From Desulfotomaculaceae bacterium (GTDB taxonomy: Bacteria; Bacillota; Desulfotomaculia; Desulfotomaculales; Pelotomaculaceae), in NCBI GenBank assembly GCA_028702435.1, contig JAQVOX010000003.1, positions 1-47,758 of the forward strand: DNA of 47,758 nucleotides, given 5' to 3'. A model generated the notes under the pieces. The model saw only the letters and a program-made list of their open reading frames with translations, was not told the origin of the DNA and did no database searches. A program made the translations under genes and the position numbers. This document shows, piece after piece, positions 1 to 9,518 of this stretch; the first letter of the stretch is position 1; every line of letters begins with the position of its first letter.

Positions 1-59
1 TAAAATATATCAAAAGTTTGATATTTGGCTCTTAGTTGTTGCTTGGAATTACTACTCGC

Positions 60-125
60 TTTAGCTTTCACTTCAACGAGAGTCATGTGTTTGTTTCCAT
101 CCATCCACTGTTTAGTTTTCAAAGA
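60..125 (-). promoter_or_regulatory. rRNA-operon leader (pre-16S) motif
   Basis: Read on the minus strand, this stretch contains TTTGAAAACTAAACAGTG, a phrase typical of Firmicute rRNA leaders and spacers. Further towards base 1 the minus strand reads ATCAAACTTTT, which often lies just before the 16S GAGTTTGATCC start. It lies directly downstream of two good promoters. I infer that a 16S gene transcribed leftward begins just outside the window. No part of a mature rRNA is visible here. Confidence 0.55.
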
Positions 126-156
126 CCATTTTTCTTGCTTGCCGTAATGCTTTTAA

Positions 157-185
157 ATTTTAACACTTCAATTTATTCAAGTCAA
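157..185 (-). promoter_or_regulatory. Strong sigma-A promoter, proximal (P2) of presumed rrn operon
   Basis: On the minus strand the -35 box TTGACT (180-185) and -10 box TAAAAT (157-162) are separated by exactly 17 bases, with TGT just before the -10 box (extended -10). The leader motif follows within about 40 bases. Tandem strong promoters are usual for rRNA operons. Confidence 0.65.
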
Positions 186-248
186 GAACAATTTCATTAT
201 TTTTTGCTGTGTTTTTAATGTGAGACATTTTTTACAGCAACAGTTGTA

Positions 249-278
249 AGTTTATCACTTTACCCGATCATAAGTCAA
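249..278 (-). promoter_or_regulatory. Sigma-A promoter, distal (P1) of presumed rrn operon
   Basis: On the minus strand TTGACT (273-278) and TAAACT (249-254) are 18 bases apart. This is a weaker match than P2 but has the same orientation and lies about 90 bases upstream of it. The track ORF at 36-218 overlaps these signals and is most likely spurious, so the first 330 bases hold no gene I can support. Confidence 0.5.
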
Positions 279-332
279 TAGTAATTAATGGTACATTTTA
301 TAATTGGTATATAGTAATAACTGCAAGAGACT

Positions 333-3300
333 TTAAATTTTCATATCTATACCTAGACTAAAAAGGTATAAGTACTTTTCTTTTACACGACGCTTGAATA
401 TATTCTCTACGGCGATGGTATACAGATTTAACTGACCACCGTAAAGTAAGGCTAACTCTTCCTGTTGGTCTTTAAAAATCCGGTCAGTCTTATAATCCAA
501 TAGTAAGAGGCCATCACCTTCATCAACCAAGCAATCAATAACTCCCTGTACCAGCACTACCTCGTCAGATTTAGCAGACGCTCCAGGATAAACTCTTCCA
601 ACGGGTAGCGCCAGAGTAAAAGGAAGTTCTCTCCACACCTCCCGGCCTGCCACCACCCGCTTGCCAAGATGTGAATTAAAAAAAGATGCTATTTGCTCTA
701 TCGGAACCGACCGGGCCTGCTCACTGGTCAATAGTTCCCGTTCTACCATCTCTTCAACCTGTTCTTTGATCGCCACGGCATCTGTAACATTTTTCAAATT
801 AAGAACCTGCATCACTAGGTGCATGGCTGATCCTTGTTCAGCCGCGGTCAAACCAAGTTCCCCTTGCAAAAATTTAGGTCTGACGCCGGTAGCTGGGCGG
901 AGTTCCCGGCTATATTCCCTATCCTCTACAGCATGTAGTTCAAACCGGCGCACCAAGTGTGTCACGGAAGACTTAGCCGCCGAGCCGCTTAGACCCGTAT
1001 CCGGATAACGCCATGCCAACCGGCTTTTTATGGTATCAGCAAGCTGGCCGGGTGGCTCTAACGGTTCCATTTTCCGCACCAGGTTAAAAAAATTATACTC
1101 TTTTTGCTTTGCCGATTCCGTAACAATTCGCCCATCATTAATAGATACTTTCCAGCACGAGGGGTCATCCGTCATCAATGTCAGCGGGCTGTCACCGTAA
1201 AGAGCCAGTTGTCTAATTTTTAAACCATCCTTATGACGTGCCAACGCCGGTAGCAGCCAGTCCAGGTAAGTTTTCGCCCCGGCTAACTCGCCGTCCGGTA
1301 AAACCTCCTCATCTGTCATTATTTGACTGCACCACCGTTGAGCACACGCTGGAAGGTTGCGAGCGGAGCCAACCAAAATCAACTTCTCCCGCGCCCGCGT
1401 CATGGCCACATATAAGATTCGCATTTCCTCAGACAAAGCCTCAATTTTCAACTCATGCTGTAGAGCCAGTTTTGCTATAGTGGGATAGGTTATTCTATTT
1501 TCCGCGTCAATAAACTGCGGTCCTATGCCCAGATCCTTGTGCAACAGCATAGGAGAATTTAGGTCTTTAAAGTTAAATTTTTTACCTAGCCCGGCTACAA
1601 TAACCACTGGAAATTCCAAACCCTTACTCTTGTGAATGCTCATAATCCGCACCACATTTTCTTTTTCGCTCAGGGTCCGGGCCGCTCCCAGGTCATGGCC
1701 TTTTTCCTGAATACGCTCGATAAATCGCAAGAAAAGAAACAGGCCCCTAAAGGTCGTTACTTCGTATTGCATTGCCCGGTGCTGCAGCACCCGCAAGTTA
1801 GCCTGACGCTGCTCACCACCGGGCAGTCCCCCCACAAAATCATAATATCCAGTCTCCCGGTAGAGCATCCAGATCAGGTCAGCCAGAGTGCCTTGTCTGG
1901 CAGCTGTACGCCACCTTTCCAGCTTTTCCAAAAAAGCGGTCAGGCAATCCGAAAGTACCCCCTGACGCAACGCTGCCGCAGCCACTACAGCGTCATAAAA
2001 ATCTCCTCGTTGCAAGCAGAGCCTGATCCCGGCCAGGTCACCGGCATTGAGTCCAACAACGGGAGATCTCAAAACTCCCGCCAGGGGTACATCCTGGCGC
2101 GGGTTATCAATCACTTTTAGAAGCGAAAGTATAGTTTCTACTTCAGTCGCTTCAAAATAGCCGGTGGCCAGTTCGGCATAGGCAGGTACACCGGCCTGCT
2201 GAAATTCTTCAATAAAACTATTGGCGTAGCCGGTGGTAGCACGCATGAGTACCACTATGTCACGGTAAGTTGCCGGCCGGTAAATATTTTGGTCATTATC
2301 ATAGATCATTTTCACCCGGCGGTTGGCCTTAGAGCCGTTAACTATTTCCTTAATCAGACCGGCAATTAAGCGGGCTTCCGTTTGAACAGCATCGAGTTCT
2401 TCGAGCTGAGCATGTTCATCTTCATCACGGTCTTTACCCAGTTCCTGCTCAAAATCAGTTCCGTCAAGTATATCAGAAAAGCCGGTACGTTCAATTAAAT
2501 GAAATTCTACGGGTTCGTCTTCATCCGGCCGCTCCCCAGGTACTGCGGGGTAGCTGGCTCCATAAACCAGCTCGGCTCTTCGGTCATAAGACAGCTTTCC
2601 AATCTCAGGTGTCATTAACTGTCTAAAAACAAAGTTCACGGCATTAACTACACCCCGGCGACTGCGAAAGTTTTTGGCTAAATCAAGCCTGCGGTCCGGG
2701 CCTCCTGCCGCCGTCGGATAGTTTGTATATTTATCCAGGAAAAGACCTGGCTCAGCCAGCCGGAAGCGATAGATACTCTGTTTGACATCCCCGACCATAA
2801 ACAAGTTCGGACTGGCTTCCCCCTGCCGGGATACCATCCGTAAGATCTCCTCCTGCACAGCATTTATGTCCTGGTATTCATCGACCATCACTTCCACGAT
2901 TTGCCTACGCAGTTCCAGCGCTACGACCGAGGGAGCCGGCCCCTCCGGACCGTTTTCAGTAAGGATTTGCAGGCAGTAGTGTTCCAGGTCATTGAAATCA
3001 ACTAGCCCGCGGGTTGTTTTCGCTTTCCGGTAAGCCTCATCAAAATCCTGAACCAGACCGGCCAGTTCTTTTATCAATGGAGCAACTATACGTAAGTCAT
3101 CGCATAATTCCTCCGGTGAACGAGAAAAATAACTATTTCTTAGATTCATGATCCGTTTTTTTACATTATCACGTAAAGCCATAACTTGAACTTTTAAATT
3201 TTCATTAACATCAGCCTTTTTAATTCCTTTCAGCCTGCCAAACGAAGCATTATTAAAACCTGTATAGAGCTCGGCCCAATTCATGTTTATATTACATTCC

Positions 3301-4145
3301 TGATATAGGTTACATACAAGCTCACGATCAGCCTCAAGAGTGTCTAGGTAAGCATGCGGGGCGCCCGGCCGGCCTACCAATTGAATAGCCAAGTCCAATG
3401 TAGCCATAATCCCGGTCAGTTCTAGATTTAGCGCATTCTTTAAGGATGCGCTCCAGGTGAGCTGGTCAAAGGCAGTACCTATCGGGATATCAAAGTTTGC
3501 AGACAGCTTCTTCAACCATTCCACCGGCCGGGGAGTGCTGCGGGCAAACCGGTATACAGCTAGAATAAGCTCTTGCAAGACGGTATCTCCCCTATTCCCT
3601 CCGTAACAATCGACCAAAGCATTAAATTGGAGGTTGTCCCCGGCAGCATAACGTTGTTCAAACAGCTCTTCCAAAGCATCAACCTGGAGTAGGGTCACCT
3701 CTGTTTCATTTGCCACTCGAAAACCCGGGTCCAGGTCGATCCGGTGAAAATGCCGGCGTAAAATATCCAGACAAAAGGAGTGTATGGTGCTGATCCAGGC
3801 GTGATTTAGCAAAGACATTTGCCGGCGCAGATGTTTTGAACCCGGGTTCTCGGCAAGCTTATCTGCCAGAGCGCGGCCGATGCGCTCCCTCATTTCAGAT
3901 GCCGCGGCGCCGGTAAAAGTCAATACCAGCAAGCGATCCACATCAGTTGGATCCGTAGAGTCAGTAATCCGGCGAATAATCCGTTCCACCAGCACTGCCG
4001 TTTTGCCCGCACCGGCTGCTGCAGACACCAGCAAGTTACCACCGCGGCTACTCATAGCTGCAAGTTGCTCCGGTGTCCACTCTCTTTTCCCACCTTGTTC
4101 TTCATGATTTTTTACATTGCCGTCATTACTCACCTTACTCTTCAC
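333..4145 (-). CDS. addA: ATP-dependent helicase/nuclease subunit A (AddA)
   Basis: AddA is the 3'-5' helicase and nuclease subunit of AddAB, the Firmicute counterpart of RecBCD that resects double-strand breaks and loads RecA. The 1270-residue protein has the full UvrD-type motif set: a Q motif (TPEQLAAM), Walker A (SAAAGAGKTA, about residues 41-50), Walker B (VDEYQDIN), GDVKQSIYRFR, the motif V region (SIHKSKGLEFPVV) and motif VI (YVAMTRARE). The C-terminal RecB-like nuclease domain carries LLDYKTDRI and the following GGQLNLY. The length is normal for the family. The ATG start overlaps the end of addB by 11 bases, so the two are translationally coupled. The 3' end is followed by the promoter region of the presumed rrn operon. 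Confidence 0.97.
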   Translation of the reverse strand: MKSKVSNDGNVKNHEEQGGKREWTPEQLAAMSSRGGNLLVSAAAGAGKTAVLVERIIRRITDSTDPTDVDRLLVLTFTGAAASEMRERIGRALADKLAENPGSKHLRRQMSLLNHAWISTIHSFCLDILRRHFHRIDLDPGFRVANETEVTLLQVDALEELFEQRYAAGDNLQFNALVDCYGGNRGDTVLQELILAVYRFARSTPRPVEWLKKLSANFDIPIGTAFDQLTWSASLKNALNLELTGIMATLDLAIQLVGRPGAPHAYLDTLEADRELVCNLYQECNINMNWAELYTGFNNASFGRLKGIKKADVNENLKVQVMALRDNVKKRIMNLRNSYFSRSPEELCDDLRIVAPLIKELAGLVQDFDEAYRKAKTTRGLVDFNDLEHYCLQILTENGPEGPAPSVVALELRRQIVEVMVDEYQDINAVQEEILRMVSRQGEASPNLFMVGDVKQSIYRFRLAEPGLFLDKYTNYPTAAGGPDRRLDLAKNFRSRRGVVNAVNFVFRQLMTPEIGKLSYDRRAELVYGASYPAVPGERPDEDEPVEFHLIERTGFSDILDGTDFEQELGKDRDEDEHAQLEELDAVQTEARLIAGLIKEIVNGSKANRRVKMIYDNDQNIYRPATYRDIVVLMRATTGYANSFIEEFQQAGVPAYAELATGYFEATEVETILSLLKVIDNPRQDVPLAGVLRSPVVGLNAGDLAGIRLCLQRGDFYDAVVAAAALRQGVLSDCLTAFLEKLERWRTAARQGTLADLIWMLYRETGYYDFVGGLPGGEQRQANLRVLQHRAMQYEVTTFRGLFLFLRFIERIQEKGHDLGAARTLSEKENVVRIMSIHKSKGLEFPVVIVAGLGKKFNFKDLNSPMLLHKDLGIGPQFIDAENRITYPTIAKLALQHELKIEALSEEMRILYVAMTRAREKLILVGSARNLPACAQRWCSQIMTDEEVLPDGELAGAKTYLDWLLPALARHKDGLKIRQLALYGDSPLTLMTDDPSCWKVSINDGRIVTESAKQKEYNFFNLVRKMEPLEPPGQLADTIKSRLAWRYPDTGLSGSAAKSSVTHLVRRFELHAVEDREYSRELRPATGVRPKFLQGELGLTAAEQGSAMHLVMQVLNLKNVTDAVAIKEQVEEMVERELLTSEQARSVPIEQIASFFNSHLGKRVVAGREVWRELPFTLALPVGRVYPGASAKSDEVVLVQGVIDCLVDEGDGLLLLDYKTDRIFKDQQEELALLYGGQLNLYTIAVENIFKRRVKEKYLYLFSLGIDMKI

Positions 4146-7100
4146 CTCCTGATAATTCGGACAATTTATCCCAAATGATGTCTTTTTTCAAAGGAGAAAT
4201 CCGGCGGTAGGTGTTTCCCTCCACCAGTATGTCAAATTTACAGACCGGATGAAAAAGGCAGTATTGACAAGAACGGAAATTCCCCTGCCGGAAGGGTGCT
4301 ATATCTACCTTACCGCTAATAATTTCATTCCCGGCGGATATTAATTGCTTGCGCAGGTGCGCGCGCAGCAATTCAAACTCTTCTCCGGTAAGAACAGCGG
4401 AGTTGGCGGTAAAACTACCGTCTTTCTTTAATTGTACCGGAATTAAATCTGATTTGGTTGTCAGCGTGCTATCCATCATCCTAACGACAGCCGGGTCGGC
4501 CAACACCAATCCTTTCATTTTCATTTCCTTGAGAATCCTTTTTTCCATTTCCTCCCTTGAAGGAATCTTACCGGTAATTTTGATCATCGGATCGTCAATA
4601 CTAAAATACAGGATCGCACCGGGCAGGCCTGGCCTGCCAACCAATTTTTGCGCCTGCTGTATGGCCACTTCCAGGTAGGTCAAAAGTTGTAGTTTCAAGC
4701 CATGAAAAATATCTGAAAGGTTTATGGTCACACGGCCAGATTTATAGTCGATCACCCGCAGGTAGACTCCGGCCTCGGCAGAGGAAGCGTCAATACGGTC
4801 AATCCTGCCGGTTAGGATCAGCTGGCTGCCGTCGGCTAGAATAAAGCTGATAGCGGGAAGTTCACCCTCGGGTCCGAAGGATAGTTCTAACCCAACCGGG
4901 CTAAATTTTCCCCGCCGGGAGTACTCTGACAGTACCAGGGTCGCCCGCTGGACAATACGTTTAATTTTACCGGTAAGATAGCGCTGCCGCGCAGAATCGA
5001 GCAGAATTTCGCTCTGAAGTCCGGGGGCAAGGAAATCCACCACTTCCCCGGCCAGGGAGCGGCACTCTTGCCGACTTATCTTGCCCCAATCAAGCCCACA
5101 CTCTTGAATACGGTCTCCAAACAGCTTTAGCGCCGCGTGAAAGAACCGGCCCCAGTCAGAAGAATCAAGCCTGAAAATAGCCCGGTCTTGCAATCGCAGA
5201 CCATGAGAGAGAAAGTGGGCAAAGGGACAGGCGCGGAATTTTTCCACACCGGAAACACTAGTTTTCAGTGGCCGCCCGTACAGGAGTTTCCCGGTATCGA
5301 AGTCCAGATTGCCTTCCCGGTTGCTATGAAACAGTCCGGAGAGAGAAAGGGCGCATTCCTCCCGCCACTCACTACGAACAAACCAGGAGTAAACGTCCCG
5401 CCAAAGGGGGTCCATGGAATGGCCGGCTTTTGCTTCTCTCAGCTGGGTAACTAGATAGGACAGGCAGCGTCCCGGGTTAGTAACATATTCTAAATGTTCG
5501 GTAATAGCAGCGCCTGGCTCTACCGCCCAAAATTTTTCCTCAACCCAGGGTAACAGCTCCTTTACCCGCGCTACCACTGGGGAGGGCATAATAGTTTCAC
5601 CTTCCTCGTCTGCCAGAGGATAACTGAGGATTAATCGCTCTGTCGAGCGAGTCAGAGCGGTATAAACAAGATATTGCTCTTCAAAAACTTTACTGCGGAC
5701 ACCGGGTGAGAGTTGCAGGCCTACCGCCTGCAAGCTTTCCCGCTCGGAATCGGAAAGAATCCCCCGCTCGGTAAACCGGGCCGGCAGTACACTTTCACAA
5801 ACTCCTAAAATAAAAGAGGCGCGAGCCTCCGGGCTACGGGAGCGATCCAGGGAACCTGCTACAACTTGGTCAAGTCCGGGTGGAATTAAGCCCAAGCGCA
5901 TACTTTCCAGCCCGGACTCCAGGATTGCAGTGTAATCCTCCAAATTTAAATTCTCATCACCCAGCGATTCCACGATCTGATCAAACAATTCGATAAGCAT
6001 GCTCCATATCTGACTTTGCTCCCGGGCAATTTCCAAAAGCCCTTCAACCTCTGCTTGCCGGCTCCAGCTATCTAGAGTTTTTGGAACATTTAGTTCAATT
6101 AACAGGCTAAATAAGGTAGCTGTAATTTCCCGCACATTGCCTGCTTGCCTGACCGCCTGGTGAAAGCCGGCCAACGCGGCAGACGCCTGCCTACGGATCC
6201 GGTTTATATCATCCAATTCCTGGGCTTCAGCCGGGGAAACCTCCGGATTTCCCTCCAGCAAAAAGCGCCGCCTGAACTCCCATGGTTTGGAGTCAATCCA
6301 GCGATTGCCCCTGATGCCGTGTGCCAGCACGTAGTTTTCCAACATGTCAACTTCTTCCCTGGCCAGCGGCACGAGGTCAGTTTTAAGAAAGCGGAATACC
6401 GGATCGTAAGCCCAGTCTTGCACCACTACCTCAAGCGCCGAACGAACCAGTTCAACTAGTGGGTGGCTCATCACCGTCCGCTTGTGGTCGATAAAAACAG
6501 GTATGCCATGGTCGGCAAAAACTGCGGCTATAAGCTGGGCATAAGGATCTAAATCCCTGGTAAGGATAATAATATCCCGGTATTGGTAACCATGATCGCG
6601 GCACAGGCGTGTGATCTCCCGGGCTACTCCCTCTACTTCGGCACGGCGGCCAGCCGCGGCAGCAAGAATAACTCCATCTCCGCAGTTCCTACTAAGAGGC
6701 GCCGGGTGGCAGAAATAATTCTTCTCCAGGCTAGCTATGGCCATACTACGGAATCGAACCGGTTCAGCTAGCACCAGGGGACGTACAACCGGGACTCGCT
6801 CGCGCACTGCTATCTCGCACAGGGCATCATAAGTTTTCCTTGCAGGGTAAAAGAGATCGGTTTCGTCCAGACTTGCAGTTAATGCAGCAAAGTCGGAGCA
6901 TATTGTTATATTGACCCGGCGGGCAGTTCGCAAGAGGGCCGCCAATACTTGGAACTCCTGGGGTGTAAACCCGGTAAACCCGTCCACCCATACCTCCGCC
7001 CCATGGACTGATGTCGATTTCTCCAGACGATTGGCTAATAGATTCAAATAGTCATCAGGGTCAATATAACGACCCACTAAAAAGTTCTCCAAATCACTAT

Positions 7101-7599
7101 ATAAAAGTTGGAGATCTGAAAGCTTATCAGCAAGCAGTCCGTGCTCCCCTGTATCCCTCAGGGATCCAACTCCCTTGGCTAGATCCTCCGGAAGAATACA
7201 GTAGGTTTTCATCTCACCCAGAATATGGCCCAGCGTTTCAGTAAAACCGGACTGCCTGGCAGACCGGCCAAAGAACTTTAAATCTTCCCGCCTTTGTTCC
7301 AAAAGACGGCGCAGTACCATCCGCTTGCCCATTTCACCTATATGCGCCCTGGCAGCCCCACCTACCTCCTGTAGCACTCGAAAAGCCAGACGACGGAAGC
7401 TTAGTACCTGAGCACGAATAAAACCATGCAAACCGCTAAAGGAGGCAAGAGCATACTCCGTCTGAAAAGAAGCCTGTTCCGGTACTAATATAAGTAGCGG
7501 GGAACCGGACGGTTCGTTAAGAAGTTTCCGACGCACTTCATTAAGGCCAGTATGGGTCTTACCTGTACCTGCCCGGCCAACAATAAATCGCAAGGCCAA
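4135..7599 (-). CDS. addB: ATP-dependent helicase/nuclease subunit B (AddB)
   Basis: AddB is the partner of AddA. It contributes a second nuclease domain and the Chi-recognition scaffold. The 1154-residue protein starts with a Walker A (GRAGTGKT, residues 8-15) and has a C-terminal nuclease domain with GRIDRID and VIDYKSG. Cysteines in FRACPF and the C-terminal CQYCLFHPVC match the four-Cys 4Fe-4S staple known in AddB. It is the first gene of the addBA operon; the start is TTG with GGTGGTG about 7 bases upstream. About 50 to 75 bases upstream, an AT-rich CCTC/GAGG hairpin lies in the leader; its role is unknown. Confidence 0.96.
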   Translation of the reverse strand: MALRFIVGRAGTGKTHTGLNEVRRKLLNEPSGSPLLILVPEQASFQTEYALASFSGLHGFIRAQVLSFRRLAFRVLQEVGGAARAHIGEMGKRMVLRRLLEQRREDLKFFGRSARQSGFTETLGHILGEMKTYCILPEDLAKGVGSLRDTGEHGLLADKLSDLQLLYSDLENFLVGRYIDPDDYLNLLANRLEKSTSVHGAEVWVDGFTGFTPQEFQVLAALLRTARRVNITICSDFAALTASLDETDLFYPARKTYDALCEIAVRERVPVVRPLVLAEPVRFRSMAIASLEKNYFCHPAPLSRNCGDGVILAAAAGRRAEVEGVAREITRLCRDHGYQYRDIIILTRDLDPYAQLIAAVFADHGIPVFIDHKRTVMSHPLVELVRSALEVVVQDWAYDPVFRFLKTDLVPLAREEVDMLENYVLAHGIRGNRWIDSKPWEFRRRFLLEGNPEVSPAEAQELDDINRIRRQASAALAGFHQAVRQAGNVREITATLFSLLIELNVPKTLDSWSRQAEVEGLLEIAREQSQIWSMLIELFDQIVESLGDENLNLEDYTAILESGLESMRLGLIPPGLDQVVAGSLDRSRSPEARASFILGVCESVLPARFTERGILSDSERESLQAVGLQLSPGVRSKVFEEQYLVYTALTRSTERLILSYPLADEEGETIMPSPVVARVKELLPWVEEKFWAVEPGAAITEHLEYVTNPGRCLSYLVTQLREAKAGHSMDPLWRDVYSWFVRSEWREECALSLSGLFHSNREGNLDFDTGKLLYGRPLKTSVSGVEKFRACPFAHFLSHGLRLQDRAIFRLDSSDWGRFFHAALKLFGDRIQECGLDWGKISRQECRSLAGEVVDFLAPGLQSEILLDSARQRYLTGKIKRIVQRATLVLSEYSRRGKFSPVGLELSFGPEGELPAISFILADGSQLILTGRIDRIDASSAEAGVYLRVIDYKSGRVTINLSDIFHGLKLQLLTYLEVAIQQAQKLVGRPGLPGAILYFSIDDPMIKITGKIPSREEMEKRILKEMKMKGLVLADPAVVRMMDSTLTTKSDLIPVQLKKDGSFTANSAVLTGEEFELLRAHLRKQLISAGNEIISGKVDIAPFRQGNFRSCQYCLFHPVCKFDILVEGNTYRRISPLKKDIIWDKLSELSGGEE

Positions 7600-7726
7600 G
7601 GAATTTCACCACCGTATTTATTTCTAAATTTATATACCCTTCACAAAAAAATAACTCCTCATAATTATAGAGGAATCATATAATAAAAGGATATCTTAAT
7701 TTTAGAATTATATCTGCCCGCATCGT

Positions 7727-8128
7727 TTATTCTTTTGACAATTTACCTGACGCCCGCGCAATAAAGCTATCCACTCGAATAATATAACGCTCGTGTGTTC
7801 CCGTACCAATAAGGTCCACGTCATCCCGAGCCTCTACCTTAAACAAAAGACGTTTGCCGTCAATATCTATGAGTTGTGCTGTCGCGGTAACATTCATACC
7901 TACGGGGGTAGCAGCTAGGTGCTTTACGTTTATCTCAGTCCCCACGGTGGTAAAACCTGCTTCCAATAGCTGGTCTACTGCTGATATCGCTGCACCCTCC
8001 ATCAGAGCAACTAAAGCTGGTGTTGCAAACACACTCACCGAACCGCTCCCACAGGCAATGGCAGTGTTTTTATTATTTACCGCCACCGATAATTTTTCCT
8101 CAATTCCTATCTTTAGTTCTTTGGCCAT
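7727..8128 (-). CDS. FlK-like hotdog thioesterase
   Basis: A 133-residue single-domain hotdog protein resembling the fluoroacetyl-CoA thioesterase (FlK) family, common as small acyl-CoA thioesterases in anaerobes. Thr36, Glu44 and His70 have the same spacing as the FlK catalytic triad (Thr42, Glu50, His76), in the contexts FATPALVALMEGAA and NVKHLAATPVG. The physiological acyl-CoA is unknown, and true fluoroacetate specificity should not be assumed. The ATG is preceded by GGGAGGT. It appears monocistronic, lying between the addBA leader and an AT-rich gap. Confidence 0.85.
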   Translation of the reverse strand: MAKELKIGIEEKLSVAVNNKNTAIACGSGSVSVFATPALVALMEGAAISAVDQLLEAGFTTVGTEINVKHLAATPVGMNVTATAQLIDIDGKRLLFKVEARDDVDLIGTGTHERYIIRVDSFIARASGKLSKE

Positions 8129-8300
8129 TAAAACCTCCCGTAAATAAAAAATAATTTAAAATCAATAACATTTTTTAAGGATAAATGAATAAAATGCAAT
8201 ATAATTATATCATTTTTAATCATAATTATCATATCTAATCATAAGATAAACTGTATATTGAATCACCTCTATACCAACATCTTATTCCAAAACATACATA

Positions 8301-8329
8301 TTGACCTATTCGAAATTTTCTGATAACAT
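8301..8329 (+). promoter_or_regulatory. Possible promoter of the 29-aa peptide gene
   Basis: TTGACC (8301-8306) lies 17 bases before TAACAT (8324-8329); an alternative -10 is TGATAA one step upstream. The match is moderate. It sits about 40 bases before the peptide start and has the right orientation. Confidence 0.35.
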
Positions 8330-8368
8330 TCACAATATACAAAATATATACACATCGGAGGGAACGTT

Positions 8369-8458
8369 ATGGAAATCTCATATGAGAAGCCTATTGAACC
8401 TATTGCTATGGAACAGGAACCAGCTGATATCTACCTTGTACCCATTCTATTTTATTAA
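8369..8458 (+). CDS. Orphan 29-aa peptide, unknown function
   Basis: This ORF is too short for the track but has all the marks of a gene: GGAGGG at 8357-8362 with a 6-base spacing to ATG, a possible promoter upstream, and a perfect 10-bp hairpin that begins at its stop codon. The predicted peptide begins MEISYEKP, is acidic and proline-containing in the middle (PIEPIAMEQEP), and ends in a short hydrophobic tail (YLVPILFY). It has no signal peptide and no cysteine. I do not recognise a family. It could be a RiPP-like or signalling peptide, or a leader peptide, but no maturation enzyme or transporter is adjacent. Confidence 0.5.
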   Translation: MEISYEKPIEPIAMEQEPADIYLVPILFY

Positions 8459-8482
8459 GCACCCGCAAATCAGCGGGTGCTT
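8457..8482 (+). terminator. Perfect 10-bp hairpin after the peptide gene
   Basis: AAGCACCCGC and GCGGGTGCTT pair perfectly around a 6-base loop (AAATCA). The left arm starts within the stop codon of the 29-aa ORF. The following TTATTTCTC is only moderately T-rich, so it may act as a terminator or as an mRNA-stabilising element. Confidence 0.6.
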
Positions 8483-8571
8483 ATTTCTCAAGGTGATAAA
8501 TCTGCTCAACTTGCATTTATTTAAATGAAAGTAACAAATATAATTTTTTTTTATATAAACGCACTAATATG

Positions 8572-9198
8572 CTATAGTTTGGGTTCATGTATAAATATGC
8601 TGCCATGGTTAGATCTTTTATAATAGCTTAACCGTTCCGCCCTACTAGTAATATTACCTATATAAGGTTTTTCACCTTCCCTAACGTCAATGATGGCCAT
8701 GGATATGAAAGGATACCGGTTAGGCAAATCAATCTTGTTTCTTTTTATTCTAGGCTCTAATTGCTTGCAGGTGGGTCTAATTAAATTGTCAAAATGCCTG
8801 ATGAAAAGCTTGCATAAACTATCAGCACGCTTTTTTTGTGTAATAATGATAAACACATCACCCATAATATGAGCGATAAAATCTTTCTCCCCGCCATATT
8901 TATCTACTACATTACTTAAAACCTTGGAGGTAAATATAATGATATGGTTTGCACTGGCACAATCGTATTTTTTTTTACATAATCTAACATGAATTATGGA
9001 GAACTTTTGCATTTTTTCAGTACGCATGTTTAACTCTTGCTGTAAGAGAATTTTACCGGGCAATTCGGTGAGAGGATTAATATCCTTGTCTAACTCCAAA
9101 CCAATACGGGGCATGGTATATGGTAATGTCTGTCTTTTCGTTAACAAATTAATACCACATTTGATCAGATCAATAACTTTGAGATAAATGGTATTCAC
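8572..9198 (-). CDS. Degenerate GGDEF-domain protein
   Basis: A 208-residue soluble protein with the fold signature of a diguanylate cyclase domain. NPLTELPGK (residues 41-49) matches the usual DxLTGLPNR entry motif, and IMGDVFIII stands where GGDEF normally sits. The active-site motif has become MGDVF (112-116), so it is probably not a cyclase. It might bind c-di-GMP or GTP or act as a protein-interaction domain. No PAS or membrane segment is visible. The start is GTG, preceded by GGGAG. It is convergent with the 29-aa peptide gene. Confidence 0.65.
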   Translation of the reverse strand: MNTIYLKVIDLIKCGINLLTKRQTLPYTMPRIGLELDKDINPLTELPGKILLQQELNMRTEKMQKFSIIHVRLCKKKYDCASANHIIIFTSKVLSNVVDKYGGEKDFIAHIMGDVFIIITQKKRADSLCKLFIRHFDNLIRPTCKQLEPRIKRNKIDLPNRYPFISMAIIDVREGEKPYIGNITSRAERLSYYKRSNHGSIFIHEPKL

Positions 9199-9518
9199 AT
9201 CAAAATCTCCCTTGAAAAAACTTTTGCTTGGCTAATCAAACTTGTTAACAAAAATTCCTGCTTCATGTTATTGGTGTTAAGTCATTTTTGCTCCTAAGTC
9301 ACCGTCATTTGCCGGCATATTTTCTTCACAGCGAGCACAGCGGTTGAAGCAAAGATGGACCAGGAGAGCAACACTGCAGGGCCACCCATCAGCCTTGTGT
9401 CCAGGGACGAGACACCTATAAATAAAATCAAGCTGATCTGCAACCGGCAGGAAATCAGGTCAAGGATAGCGAATAAAAATAGGTGCTTAATAAGACCCAA
9501 ACGTTGGAGGTGAACAGA
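9199..9518. other. Intergenic gap without a supported gene
   Basis: The stretch separates the GGDEF-like gene from cysM. A track ORF on the minus strand (9294-9500) would encode two hydrophobic segments, but its TTG start has no ribosome binding site and overlaps the leader of cysM. I see no convincing gene or RNA here; the cysM promoter must lie in it. Confidence 0.5.

Noticed and set aside
36-218. 60-aa plus-strand ORF
   Set aside because: It overlaps the minus-strand rrn promoter and leader, lacks a ribosome binding site and has a low-complexity hydrophobic sequence.
2678-2863. Cys/Arg-rich ORF inside addA
   Set aside because: Out-of-frame shadow of a well-conserved gene.
9294-9500. 68-aa minus-strand hydrophobic ORF upstream of cysM
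   Set aside because: TTG start without a Shine-Dalgarno, overlapping the cysM leader; the two hydrophobic stretches are likely by chance.
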